From Microstegium vimineum (Eukaryota > Streptophyta > Magnoliopsida > Poales > Poaceae): a stretch of 64,000 nucleotides of DNA. Of this stretch, positions 24,641-36,566 are shown piece after piece. The position numbers and the translations under genes are program-made. The DNA is taken from the NCBI GenBank assembly GCA_022036555.1, contig CM039122.1, positions 54,510,693 to 54,574,692 of the forward strand. The letters run 5' to 3'. The stretch's first letter is position 1. Each line of letters opens with the position of its first letter. Under the pieces are notes generated by a model. The model was not told the DNA's origin. It saw only the letters and a list, made by a program, of their open reading frames with translations, and searched no databases.

Positions 24641-27600
24641 GGAGGAGGAGAATGACCCTAGCATGTGGGCGGTGCGGTGGGTGGGGGGTGGGGGGGGGCT
24701 TGGAATCGAAGAGGACAGGCATGATGTGACCTTGATGAGAAAAAAAGCTAAAGGAGGACCATGATGGGTAATGATCCCTTATATTATAAATAATAAAATA
24801 TTGTAACGGTACATTACAACAAGAGAAAAAATTATTAAACATTCATGGTAGATGAGGATATGAATGGTACACATATATCTATGTTTTATTCTTTCTATAA
24901 AATTTAAAATAAATGATTTATTTTATGATGGCTATGACGTCCATAATGTAATATAAGTTAATGTTGGCAAAATATAACTAATCATCTGTATCAGTTAAAA
25001 ATACAATCTTGATAGATTTTTTTTCTAATGTTAAAAACATAGAAATTTTTACTCATAAAATATCATAACTTAATTTTTGCACTATTAATGTATTGGTACA
25101 GGTAAACATTGAGGTTCATGGCTTCCTTTTAGAACCTATATAAAAATCTGTAAGTCAACAAAAAAAGTTACTGACTTGTTAAGGACTTGTTTGTCTAGTG
25201 ATGATTATGACGAGAGACCTCTCTCGATCTTCCACATGGTAGTTGTAGTTAAGAATTACACTGATATATACGTATACGTAAGAGAGATTTATTTAGACTG
25301 GATTGCAAGATAACAAACTACACAAGATTTTCGATTTGCTCATTCAGGTTCTAATAAAAATAAGTTTGTTCCTAGTCAAAATTATATCAATAACTTTGGT
25401 TTGTTTGTTAGGGAAGAGTTAAGGATTCAAAGATCCATAATGTTGCATTTTATTATTCGTTGGTTATGTTTAGAAAAAACAGAAAATATCAGACAAGAGG
25501 TAATTAGAAAAAAAATTGGGAGCCAGACGGTAATAGGGTGGGTGAAAAAACCGGACAATCGACGAAGCGGAATGCAGTACGAAAAGGAGGACACAAAGCA
25601 GAAAAAAGATGAACGAAGCATGTCACAGAGAAGAAAACTAAAGGTGTCTAATGGTTGATGGGCAAAAAGAAAACGGACGCAACAAAATATCGAACACAGG
25701 ACTAATTAGAGTGGGTCAGTCTAGGACTAATTAGAGTATTAGAATTTTTAGAGAATATAACCAAAATAAATTCTTGAGCTAGGGTTTCAGTTCGATGAAA
25801 TTTTGGATATTGGCCATGCTATTTGTGATTTGGATAAAGTTTTTTTTTATCTCAGAATAAAGTTTTTTTTTTTGATAAAGTATACCTGTATTAATTAATA
25901 GAAAAACAAGTCCAAATACAAATACACCGAAAAAGGATACGTAGGACAACTCTTTGATCGGATTGGACTTAGAATGTAGAGATTCGGAAGATGGGCCAAA
26001 TTTGTTCATCTACTGCAGAGAAGAAAAGATTGGTCAGGAGGCATGGGCTGTCATCTTCCGGCCACGGCCTTTAGTTGGGCCAGGCCTTTTGTTGTCAGGC
26101 CGGTGCAACATCGAATTCTTGAAGCCTTTGGGGACTAAAAACCCAAGGTTATATGTCTGGATGTAAAGCTGCTGTTTTTAGCATGAATTGAAATTCCGTT
26201 CGTGATGAAAACCATCACGGAGGAAAGCGATGAAATTCTTCTCATTTGAACCATCACTGAGAAAGCAGGCCATCGCTTCTCTGGGACCGTCGCTGCCAGA
26301 GAAGCATCGTTTTACTGGTCTGAGGTCGACGCTGGTTGGCCATGCAAATCCCGAAGGCCTGGAAATAGAGAGCCCGTGGTTGGCTCGCGAAGAATTTTGT
26401 CCGAATGCGGATTGGATAAAGAGATTATCCGAAGATTCAGATTGGGTGAAAAGATCAACTTGATTGCATTTTTGTGAATTATTTATTGAATTGAGTCCAC
26501 TGGTTCCTCGACTACTACAATCTAGGCATTGAGATAGCTCGTCTTCAGTACCTCTGTGTCTCTCCGAAAATCTGTTTTGTGCTGACTGCAGAGCATGGAG
26601 GACGCCAACTATTGGGATTCGCCCAATAAAGAGAGAACAGAAGATTATCGAGAGTGAGGTTTATAAAAATGTCCCTACTCCATAGATCTAGTAATTACGT
26701 TTCTTTTACATAAAAATGGGTTCTTCTTCCCTCCGGATTATCGTAGAAACAAAATACGCGATTTGATCTTTCGAAAAAACAAAATACGTGATTTCCTCAA
26801 AAAAAAAAACGAGAACATTTTATATGAAGCAGATATTTGTGACGAGCTAGACAGCTATCAGAGCAGTGGATTGATAATGTATTTTTTTCTCAAATTCATA
26901 AAAGATTTATATATTATTATAATTAAGAAGAGTTTAACCATACAAACGACATATTTTTTTATGAATATCCTAGCTAATCTTACAGTTATGATTGGACCTT
27001 ACTAGCACGACTTCGATAGGATTGGTTATGTGGTTGCATTCTCCTTGTTAGTCACCGACATCATTGCAATGGATCTGCTGCATACCTGTCAACTAAGCTG
27101 CTTTCATGTGTGATCTCCTCAGCAATTAGTAGCCTTTTATGACATTTGAGAGGAACAGCGCTATAAAATAAACAAGCGGTTAGGTCATCAGTTGAAGCGC
27201 AGATGTACTGAATCGCTCATGTATTATTATTGTTCCGCCACAAGCCGACGCAGGAGTCACTATTAAGGCTTGACCTCTGCTTCCCATGGCGATCTCAGCA
27301 GATATCGCATGTGGTCGTTTCTTTTATATGCTACCTCCATATGATTGTAGCTAGTGCAGCGAATTCAGACTATAAAGTGCCATGGAGGATATGGAGTACT
27401 TATTAAACCACATGCATGGTGATGTGGCATTTTATCCTGTTGCAAGCGTAGTCAAACATGAAGAAAAAATGGAGCGCATTAGGTGGTGTTAGTACTTCTG
27501 AAAACAAAAAAGAATGAAGTTGATGGATTGCACGCAACGCTAGCTAGCCTTCTTCCAAGGATGAAAGATATATCTCATCCATGATCAATAATCAGGTACT

Positions 27601-27759
27601 TCGACCAAATCTAGAACCTGGTGATTAGCTCGGGCATTGGGATAAAAAAAATACCCTATAAATATAAGTTTACTGAAACTTGGTTTCAATTTCGAATAAA
27701 AGCGACCGTGTGGTTACATGCTGATAAGATTTTCCTTACTGACTCTTTGGTTACTACAG
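24641..27759. other. AT-rich intergenic DNA
   Basis: No supported gene. A G-rich patch lies at about 24675-24699. A poly-T stretch near 25862 resembles the 3' tail of a retroposon on the minus strand. Confidence 0.5.
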
Positions 27760-28909
27760 AAGGGGATCTTGACTCGGTAACTACTATGGATCACTCCCAG
27801 TACACAGAGTCAAGTTCCCTGACCGTGTGGTACAACCAATCCGTTCCCCTGCATCAGCTTCGAGTTGCATGGTGTAGAATCTCCTCTGTGAGTTTCAGAA
27901 ATATTCCCTGACCGTGTGAGCGTATCACTTGATCGTTTCGGTGGCTGATAAGTCGACTAATAAGCCAAACGAACAGGGCAGGTTAAAACGAGCATCACGA
28001 CTAGGAGCTATAAGGCAACTCTAATCTCATGGTGTAGAATCGAAATAATCTACTATAGTTGTATAAGACGAAGTGATGACTGATGAGCCTTCAATATCGT
28101 AGGAAAGAAATGGACTTTCATTATTAATTTGTCATTCAGAGTTATATAGGAAAACCTTTCCAAAAAAAATTATATAGGAAATGAAAGGTTTGTTATTCTT
28201 TACTCAGAGCTCAGAGGAAAATATCATGGTTCTTTTCATGGAAATTTGCAAGGAATTTGACTTGAATAAAAGAATTATACAAGTTCGGCAAAGAAAAACC
28301 TGAAACTCTGACCAACGAATGAACAGTAGTGGAAGAACACGCTGTCGTATTCCCTACGAAATCCAGAATTTGACCACACACATAAATGAGTCCTCGGATA
28401 AATTACAATGGACGAGCAAGGCACGTCGCATGGAGAGATGGAATTCGAAGTCATACAAAGACACAACAAGGTCTTCTATGCTTACAGCAGCGCGCAACCA
28501 TACAGGACAATTTGGTAGTGGTAGTAGGACTGCAAATTGCGTCCAATCAAATGGTTTCCGTGACTGATCAACGGCTGACAAGGTTTTCCTCAATTCCCCG
28601 GCATGCATAATCCCGATCAATGATCGAGCAAATAAAAAAGATACAACAATAGAGGATCGGATGTACCCAGCCACAATCACAACTACGTCGGCAATATTTA
28701 GCACGACTTCTCCGACCATGACTATTGCATCGTCACGTTTGGCTACCTCGACACTGACACAAAGGGCTACCGCTTTGCATAAGGACTCATCGGCTTCTTC
28801 TCCAGCCACAGCTAACACATCGACTGTTATGACTGCGGAGGGATGTTAGCTTGTCAACTTCTTCTCCAGTCTCACCATCTATAGCGCTCCCGCTATGACT
28901 GCAGGAGGA

Positions 28910-29041
28910 TGTTAGAGTAAATATGAATAGTACCATATTGTTTAGCCACATGATGTGTTAGTCCTACGTATACTATATAATCAACCCATAAGATCCAATA
29001 CAATACAATCTAATATTTCACCAATTATATTTTCCTTCACA
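28910..29041. repeat. Possible small solo LTR or TRIM-like sequence
   Basis: It begins TGTTAGAGTAAATATG and ends CCTTCACA, with phrases common to Copia LTRs (ATAATCAACCCATAAG). It is absent from copy B. No matching 5-base target duplication is seen. Confidence 0.35.
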
Positions 29042-29184
29042 TATGCATTTCACATTGCTTAGGCCACTGCCGGCCAGCCCACCGTCGAAAGCAACGTACT
29101 TACTGACATCTAAAGACGGTTACGCCGACAATTCGCAGGTTTGGCTAGCTTTGTAGCATTTCGTTGTGTAAAGCTCCCACTATC

Positions 29185-29294
29185 GGCGACTTGGCATTCT
29201 ACTCGTCGATTTGAATTCAAATGCCGCGCCAAGTCGCCCCACGTAACGAGCAGGCAACTTCCGCGGACAACGCCTTCGTTCTCTCTATATAATA
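29185..29294 (+). promoter_or_regulatory. Conserved proximal promoter of peptide gene A
   Basis: A perfect 11-base inverted repeat GGCGACTTGGC / GCCAAGTCGCC (29185-29195, 29228-29238) is followed by an ACGT core (CACGTAACG). Then come GCAACTTCCGCGGACAA (29254-29270) and the TATA box TATATAATA (29286-29294). The same series stands before peptide gene B. Confidence 0.65.
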
Positions 29295-29392
29295 GTTCCT
29301 TCGGCAACAGCTTAGCGCATCAAATCCTACATCGTCTTGCATTCTTGCACATTGTAAAGAAACCTCGATCGTGCAGATAGAATCTTGAGACC

Positions 29393-29638
29393 ATGGCTGT
29401 GCTGAAGAACAAGCAGAACCTCGTGCTGCCGGCGGTGATCATGCTGGCCATGGTGTTGTCGATGGCGCTTGGCTCGGCCGCGGCGCGGCCTTTGGCAGGA
29501 GAGGAACTGCCCGGAGAAGAGGCCGCGGTCGGCGGCTCCATCGTCAGGTTCATCCGGCAGCTATATTGGCAGCGGCTAAGCGGGCCAGGTCCCTCGTGTT
29601 CCACTTGGGACCCAAACAACGGATGCCCACCACCATGA
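29393..29638 (+). CDS. Secreted signalling-peptide precursor A (81 aa), two-cysteine C-terminus
   Basis: A single-exon precursor starts in a good context (ACCATGGC), about 100 bases after its TATA box. Residues 1 to about 30 form a signal peptide with the hydrophobic core VLPAVIMLAMVLSMALG. The variable pro-region begins RPLAGEE. The C-terminal segment QRLSGPGPSCSTWDPNNGC is followed by PPP. Gene B in the neighbouring duplicate has the same layout and the near-identical end RLSGPGHSCQTWNPNGGC. Conservation concentrates in the C-terminal 18 residues, as in precursors of processed apoplastic peptides. The C-x-T-x-(N/D)-P spacing and second cysteine recall the CTNIP/SCREW phytocytokines read by HSL3/NUT; that link is from memory and tentative. 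The SGPG part also recalls PIP-type peptides. Relative to B, four residues (LYWQ) are added before the conserved end. Confidence 0.75.
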   Translation: MAVLKNKQNLVLPAVIMLAMVLSMALGSAAARPLAGEELPGEEAAVGGSIVRFIRQLYWQRLSGPGPSCSTWDPNNGCPPP

Positions 29639-29884
29639 TGAATTGCAGTCTTGCAGAAGCTATAACGCATGGCAAACCAGTCATCAGTAGATCATTTTGT
29701 ACTTATAGCTTGTTAATGTACCTAAGTACATGTAGGGTGTTCTTTTATTTCTTTTTTGGAGGTCAGGGGCTATATATATACTTCCCATGTTAAATTAACT
29801 CCTTCATACAGAAATTTATTAGGTTGATGACACTTATTGTGGACAAAACGAGAACCATGGTTATTGTATACGAAGAAAATTTTA

Positions 29885-30133
29885 CTCCCTCCCAAATTGT
29901 AAGTCATTCTAAAAATCTTGGAGAGTCAAAGTTTATAAAGTTTGACTAAATTTATATAACATGATAATAACATATTTGATATTAACTAAGTATCATTAGA
30001 TTCTTTATTAGTTATATTTTCATACTATTCCTATTTGATGTCATAAATCTTTATGTTTTTCTCTATGGTCAAACTTAAAATATTTTGACTCTTTAAGATT
30101 TTTAGAATGTTTTACAATTTGGAATGGAGGGGG
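29885..30133. mobile_element. Stowaway-like MITE, about 250 bp
   Basis: Inverted ends CTCCCTCCCAAATTGTAAGT and the complementary ACAATTTGGAATGGAGGGGG lie next to a TA on the left and TG on the right. Confidence 0.7.
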
Positions 30134-30591
30134 TGCTTGTTTTTTCTCTCTCATGTCTAGATTCATCAGAAACATTTTTTTTTACGAAGAGAATTACAGG
30201 AGGCTGCTTGCCTTATGCAGAAGCCAATTCGGTTGTCCATCATCACGAATAGATGGCAGCGCTTGGAGGCACCACGCACCAGCACCACATACTAGGCGAG
30301 TAGGCGAGCAGAAAAGGCCAAGAAGGCTCATAAGCTGTCTCGGCTCGTGCATAATTTTGACTCGGTTTCGGTTCGGCCCCAACCAGGCAACCACTGCCTT
30401 GTTTGTGCCACCGAGACAACTTTGAATTATTTTTTAGTCTTAACCTTATAGCTTCCTTAATTGCATCGATCATTAAATAACTTCTTTCTCATATGGATAC
30501 TGTGCATCGGCGAAAGCAGCGCTTGGTGATATCTAATTTCAATCCGATACACGTCAATTATAATTAATTTTCCAACTGAGCTCCCTTAATT

Positions 30592-30827
30592 TTTTTTTTG
30601 ATAAAATACTCGGCGAGCTTTATTGATTGATAACTCAAGAATAAAATTAGAGGGCTCATCGTCCCAACTACAATTAAGTTTTGGCTCCTCATCCCAACTG
30701 CAATTAAGTTTCGTCTGCATGCCTCGCCTAGCCAACTTGTGTGCTGTCTGGTTTGCTTCCCTGCTGCAATGTTTGATGGAGATCATCTGAAAACCGCTCC
30801 AAGCAATGTTGCTTTCCTGCTGCAATA
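30592..30827 (-). mobile_element. 5'-truncated LINE insertion with a 23-bp target site duplication
   Basis: The insert is flanked by perfect 23-base direct repeats at 30569-30591 and 30828-30850 (core CCAACTGAGCTCCCTTAATT). A poly-T at its left edge marks a poly-A tail on the minus strand, the signature of target-primed reverse transcription. It encodes the end of a reverse-transcriptase-linked RNase H domain (KHCSREANQTAHKLARRGM). A short internal tandem repeat (KLNCSWDEEP, KLNCSWDDEP) follows. About 236 bases remain of what was a several-kb element. Confidence 0.85.
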
Positions 30828-32674
30828 TTTCCAACTGAGCTCCCTTAATTGCTTACAAAAGGGTAGGATCTTGACTCAGTGAATACCTAAACCTGTCACC
30901 AAGTCACCGAGTCTCCGAGTCAAGTTTGATTCCCTGACCGTGTGGTACTTGCAATACAGAAATGTATTTGGCTCTTGAGTCTTGACGTCGATCTGTCATG
31001 GAAACATCAGTCACTTGTGCACACCTACTGCAGCTTAGAGCTGCGTTTCTATAGGTCAAATATCATGCTCTGGAATTTCAGAAATTATAATCCAAATTGA
31101 CGTTAGAAACAGACATCATGACCTTGTAATTATAGACGGGCAACTAGAGAACGAGAGGATTAGCCACGTGCTATGGAATTGAAGAAATATTTCTGTGTAG
31201 AAAGAAGGTAGGCATAATTAACTTTTCAAGGTAGGCATCATGATCTTGACTTTTTTACAGCTTTTATCTGAACAAAGTAATGATCCTTTTATATCAGTTG
31301 AATTTTTAGAGCTCTGGTATATTACCAGAGAAAATGAGGAATACTAGACATATGAAAGTAGGAGTATGAAATGCTGATTGTTCAGCTTTACTAGCTAGTT
31401 CGTCAATTATTGTTGCACGGGCTAGCTAGTAATGGTAAGAGATATTAGTAGTTTGGGGTGCACAACTAACCAAAATTTCTATTTTTGCTCTTTCTCATTT
31501 TCTAACACAATATTTTAGGCAGGTATTTTCCTATCCTTATCTGGTTGCAATATACTTCGGCTAAAAATTAAATTACTCTCTATATACACATTTTTATCAT
31601 GATTCAATTAAAATAAAATTATCTCCCTCTCATCTTTTTAAGCATTGTGTGGATTTTTTAAAGATTTTTTTTTTATTTTCAGCCTCTGCAAGAGTTTTAC
31701 ACACAACCATTCGTTATTACAAAGTTCAAAACTCTAGCAGAAAAGAAGCTCTCAATTAGCAATAGAAGCAAATAAAGAATATAAGAGCATCTTCAAGAGA
31801 CTCTTTATATTCTTTTAAATTTTAGAAATATATATTTTAGTGAAAAAATACCCTTCAACACTTTATTAATTGGATCTCCAAAATAAACAACTTCTATTTC
31901 ATATTTCTCTCTAGAGAGTGAGGATAACTCTCTAGAGTACGCACATGATAATAGAAAACGATGTATACTCAAATGACTCTCTAGATGATAATTTATAGAG
32001 AAAATTTAGTAATAAAAGAGCCAAAGAACGAGCTAAACACTAAACCTATGAAAAGACGACCATCCATTTTTGGCGAAGATATCCAAAAGAAATCTCCAAT
32101 CATAGTAATATTAATTATAAAAGATTAGTAATATTAATTATAAGATAAAATTCTTAGCTTTGATATTATGGCAAGTATACTTTAACGCATTTTCTTGGAA
32201 ATTTATACATGGGACTCTTGGAGAGAAAACACAAAACTTTGACCAAGCAACAACAGAGGAAGGGTATAGTGTCGTATTCCATAAGAAATCTAAGGTTTTG
32301 ACTTTTGACCATGAAAACGAGTTGTGTTGAATAAATTAAATGACATGTTGCTCATTATCGCTGACCAGCAGAAACGTACGTCCCATGGATCGTAATTCGA
32401 AGTCTTCATAAGGTGGTCTTCATGACAGCAACGCAGCAACACTTCAATTCCTACACACTACTGCAAATTTTGTGCAATTAATTAAAATATATGTACGTTT
32501 GTTTTCAAATGCCCGGCGGTTGGTACACACATTGCTTCGGTCAGGGCTAGTTCACTGTCGAAAGCTACCTATAGTATTTCTCGCATCTCTCAAAAACCAA
32601 AAATTTAATTTGTATTGAGAATTCGCAGCTTAAACGCTGTATTTCGGTGTAAGGTTCGAACAACGTACTGGCGC

Positions 32675-32829
32675 GGCGACTTGGCGTTCAATTTATTTAT
32701 CGAACGGAATTCAAATACACGCGCCAATGCAAGTCGTCGATCACGTAACGCGCAAGCAACTTCCGCGGACAAATGCTGTGACTTATCACGGCGCTGAGCT
32801 GAGCCGCTGAGCAATCTCCTCTATATAAT
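32675..32829 (+). promoter_or_regulatory. Conserved proximal promoter of peptide gene B
   Basis: GGCGACTTGGC (32675-32685) has an imperfect right arm. It is followed by CACGTAACG, then GCAACTTCCGCGGACAA (32756-32772), and the TATA box TATATAAT (32822-32829). The order matches the promoter of gene A. Confidence 0.65.
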
Positions 32830-32966
32830 GGTTTCTCTTGGACCACAGCGATTAGCGTGTCAAAGCATACAGCTTGCGCATTGTAAAGTTCATTCATACT
32901 AGCTAGCTCCAAGCCGAGGTGAGAGAAGCCTGGGAAGAGAGACAGCGGAGAGAGAAGCTTGACACC

Positions 32967-33188
32967 ATGGCCGTGGTGAGGAGGTTCGTCGTGCCGGTGA
33001 TCATGGTGTTCTTGGTGTTTTCGGCGGCAGCGGCGGCAACCGTCAGCGCAGCGCGGCCTTTGGCGGGAGACGACGAACCGTCGGCTGAAGCCACCGCCGG
33101 CGAGTCCGTTGTCAGCAGGTTTCTCCGGCAGCGGCTGAGCGGACCAGGCCACTCCTGCCAAACTTGGAACCCAAACGGCGGATGCTGA
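32967..33188 (+). CDS. Secreted signalling-peptide precursor B (73 aa), two-cysteine C-terminus
   Basis: A single-exon precursor; the ATG at 32967 (ACCATGGC) is chosen over an upstream in-frame Met because it matches gene A and begins the signal peptide. That peptide covers residues 1 to about 28 (core VVPVIMVFLVFSAAAAAT). The pro-region starts ARPLAGDDE, and the protein ends at RLSGPGHSCQTWNPNGGC with no tail after the final cysteine. It is the tandem duplicate of the 29393-29638 gene. The mature peptide is expected to be the extracellular C-terminal part, possibly with a disulphide or hydroxyproline, though neither can be seen in DNA. A relation to CTNIP/SCREW peptides is possible. The receptor and role are unknown. 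Confidence 0.75.
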   Translation: MAVVRRFVVPVIMVFLVFSAAAAATVSAARPLAGDDEPSAEATAGESVVSRFLRQRLSGPGHSCQTWNPNGGC

Positions 33189-33471
33189 TGATGAGTTTCA
33201 GTAACAGGCTTGACTGATGAGCTATATGACTCGTACTAGAGGCTTTGGATGTATATAGGAGCTACTAGTAGCGATGGTGTTTTTCCTATTTTTGGATAGA
33301 TTGATTTTTGTCAGGGGTTAATTAAATTTCCCTTGCTGGAACTATATGTATCTCCCACACATAAGACTATATAAGAGATTATGTCAGGTAGATAGCAAAT
33401 GTAGACAAAAACTACAACTGTATGAAGATTTAAGAGAAGACAGTGAATAGTACAGGCCTTACGCTTTGCAT

Positions 33472-34075
33472 GTTTTTTTAAGGCAAAATAGGAGGAGTGC
33501 ACTCCTACTGTGAGATTTATTAAAACATGAGTTAAAAACAGGAGCAAAATACAGGTGGAGGATTCAAGAGAAAAAATAAAGAAAGAAGAGAAAACTAAGA
33601 AAACTAGAAAGATTAAACAAGATTGTTCAACCATTGTTCGATCAAGGGAAAGTATTTTTCTCTATGCACGCCAGAGGAGCAGTGCAAATTCTGTCTTGAA
33701 CGTTCTTTTTCATTTTTTCAGGGAATGCTGTATTTGGTTAAATAAGCCATTTCTAACCTTCCAAATTACCCAACACATTAATATGAAAACCTCCATGAAG
33801 AATGAAGTTCTTTGTTGTATTTTGAAACTTTCTAAGTTCTGATATAAGTTAGACTAATGTGGGATCTCAAAACTTAGCTAGTGTCAGTACTCTGAAGCAA
33901 AATGACAGTGAAAGGTGTTCTAAAGATTTTTCCACTAGATTGTTGCATAGAACACAGTTTACAACTGAAAGATCTATATTTTTCCTGGGAAGCAATTCCC
34001 TTGTGTTCAATCTACCCTTGAGAATTAGCCAACAGCCTCTTGTGCAGATTCTTTGTGGTGGAATTTTTCTATAAC
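33472..34075 (-). mobile_element. Decayed LINE-like fragment (zf-RVT region)
   Basis: Broken minus-strand frames resemble the zf-RVT region that follows LINE reverse transcriptases (a series RVDLTQGNCF ... CVLCN ... LEHL). A T-run at about 33472-33479 would be the poly-A end. It has many stops and is not functional. Confidence 0.5.
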
Positions 34076-34086
34076 TACTACGTATT

Positions 34087-36287
34087 TGTTAGGTCCTTTC
34101 TTCATTTGAGTGTGCAAGTGCATGCTCGGACCGAAAATGCTACGCCCTCTTGGTTCTAATCGAGCGTGGGTCCGAAGAAAGTGAAGAAAACTCGGATGAT
34201 TGTGACGTAGTTGGAAGTTTTTTCTGAGGCAAAGGTAATTAACCCCCTTGTGCATCTTGCCTTTTGACCTGTTAATAATCTTCTTGCGAACACATCGTTG
34301 ATATGTGCCCATGATGTTCAGTTTTGTGATGAGTGATTGTCCAACACTTGAGCGTTTCAGTTTGAGTGGCTTTACACTGACCCTTGCGAAAGCATGTGTG
34401 TAACTGTCTATCGGCTTGTGGTGTGCAGGTGCTATGCTCGGAGACAATAGTCAATGGCGTGGAGAAGGTCGAGTAGAGGCTTGCCGTGCCGATGGACTGA
34501 GAGCGGTGAAGGGCGAAAGCGATGCTCGGACTGAGGGACCATGGGCGCCGGAGGACTAGCTGTGGTGTCTACTACTTGGCACCGGCGAGCGCGAGAAGAC
34601 ATGGAGGTAGACCGAGTTGACCGAGTCAAGACGGCGGACGAGCGGGTCGAGCGGAGGCTCATGGGACTCGGAGTCCGACCGGGCGAGAACAAGGTGGCTC
34701 GAGTCGAGTGGTTTGGTGGTTTGAGCCTCAAAACCATCGGAGGACGGTTTCCGAGTTTGGGCCTCAAAACTCGGGGTTCGGTAGTTGAGCCCAAAGCTAC
34801 CGGTGGCGGGTTTCGCGGGTTTGGGTCTCAAAACCCGGGCGGAGCTTCCGAGGAAGCGGGGATGACACGTGGCAGAATCCTGGAGGTTGCGTCGAGGCGA
34901 CGGCAACTCCTGGCAGGAAGCGGAGCCGTCCATTCAAAACGCGGGAGATATTTTCCGGAGCTTGGACTGCAATGCTTAGGCTAGATAGTTCACTCAATGT
35001 ATCTAGGGGGTCTTTGGGAAATAGCCAAAGCCCGATAAATAGGGGGTGAAGGGGTATCCCTCATCCCACCTCTTGAACCCTAATCATTTGCACCACCTCT
35101 CTCTATACCTTCTCTCTAGTTCATGAGGTCCCTAGGTTGATCTCTCCAACCTTTGTAAGGATTTGCACTTTGTTTTCAGTGGGAATCGGAGGCCTTACCC
35201 TCCGTAAGCCATGGTGGCTTTGATTTTGTGATCGAGTCTCCGGTTTGCTTGTGTTCTTCGCGTTTTGCTTTTTTCCCTCTTTTGATCCCGAGTTGAGATT
35301 TTTCTCTATGGAGTAGTTCTTGCAAAACCGTTTGAACCAAGTTGTTTACAATCGTGAGGAGCATCTTTGCACCGAAGGAATTCTCCTCAAACCTCACGAG
35401 TGCGTAGATCGGGCGATTTCTTTGTGGTGTTCTTCGTTCTTGAGTTTTTCCCCCAAATCTCTTCTCTCCCTGTTACTCTAGACCAAATTGAACGATGATT
35501 TCTTCGGGATAGCTCCCCAACTGTACTAGGATTTGCCTACAAAGTTTGGTTGCAGTTGGTGATCATTTGGTTGAGTTTTGGGAAGATTTGGCGGAGTGGA
35601 GATCGTTTTCGCGGGTTTCAGCAGTACTGCTCGCGGGCGTCGGACTAAAGGCTCCGGACGACTTTCCCCTAGCTTTGGACCATAGCTAGTGGTCCGGTGG
35701 TCTTGACCCGTGAACGTGTCAAGCAGCGACGGGCGTCGGACCTAGCTCCGGACTACTCGTTTTTGAGGCTCCGGACCATACCCCATTGGTTTGATGGTCT
35801 CTGTCTCAGTTTCAGCAGAGCGTTGGACCGGCCTGCATAGTCCGACGGTACGCGTCCGACGGCTAGTCCGAAGCAGGGGTGCGTACTGTGTGTTTTTGGT
35901 GGAGGCAAGAGTGAGCACCGGACCACTCTCTTTGGTCCGAAGGTACCACCGGACTAGTCCGGAGCTAGGGTGCGTACTGTGTTGTTTCGAGGAAGGAAGG
36001 ATGAGCGTCGGACCAAGGCTCCGGACCTTTGTGCTATGGTCCGGAGATCCTGACCAAGTGGTCTGACGGTTGCTGTTTTCACCTGTTTTGGCCAGGTTGT
36101 TCTTGCCTCTTTTCCGTGGGGGTTGAGAACTTGGTTTTCGAGGTTTTCGGTGAGGTTTCCTCCACTGTCGGTGAGCTCTCTTTTCTCCGTCAACTGGGTT
36201 TGATTTTTGGGAAGAGTGACCCAAATATTTCGAGAGAAATTTGAGGCTCCCATTCACCCTCCTCTGGTCGCCGTTTTCGGTCCTTCA
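34087..36287. mobile_element. Large LTR-like block (about 2.2 kb), probably a solo or truncated LTR
   Basis: It starts TGTTAGGTCCTTTCTTC and ends CGTTTTCGGTCCTTCA, the TG...CA form of long grass Copia LTRs. It contains a TATA-like CGATAAATAG near 35030 and a U5-like tail with CACCCTCCTCTGG. Flanking 5-mers (GTATT, CTTCT) do not match, and no primer binding site or internal region follows. Many short 'ccggac' and 'gtccga' repeats sit in 35630-36060. Long frames inside are incidental. Confidence 0.5.
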
Positions 36288-36566
36288 CTTCTCATGGCAT
36301 GTCAGCTATCAGCCTTCTTTTTAGTTCTACCTTTAGTTTTTCTAGTGCTGCTTTTGGTCAAAGGTGGTAGTATTTTTCTTTGTTCCTTGTAGCTATCATT
36401 TATGTTGTTTGGATCGACGTACGGTTGACAGTCGTGTTAGTGTTTCATCAAGGGTTTTAGATGTATTTTTATGGTAATTGCTATACATATGTTGGTTTTG
36501 CTGGTGGTGTTAGTGTCAAGGGTTTTAGATGTCTTTTTTTTATAGTAATTGCTAGTGGTATTTTTT

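Larger units (their letters stand above)
27760..29640 (+). repeat. Segmental duplication, copy A (carries peptide gene A)
   Basis: Landmarks shared with copy B in the same order: 'gatcttgactc...ccctgaccgtgtggta', a 'gtcgtattcc' block, 'attcgaagtc', the promoter block with GGCGACTTGGC and TTCCGCGGAC, the TATA box and the peptide gene. Copies differ by many small changes and indels, so the event is not very recent. Confidence 0.7.
30870..33190 (+). repeat. Segmental duplication, copy B (carries peptide gene B)
   Basis: It matches copy A (27760-29640) in landmark order. It is longer because of extra AT-rich sequence between about 31100 and 32170. The best matching stretch covers roughly 32190-33190. 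Confidence 0.7.

Noticed and set aside
28354..28818. 154-codon minus-strand frame upstream of peptide gene A
   Set aside because: The duplicate block B does not preserve this frame, so it is probably chance.
34432..34997. Overlapping frames of 120-147 codons on both strands
   Set aside because: They lie inside the LTR-like block, are composed of short internal repeats and have no domain.
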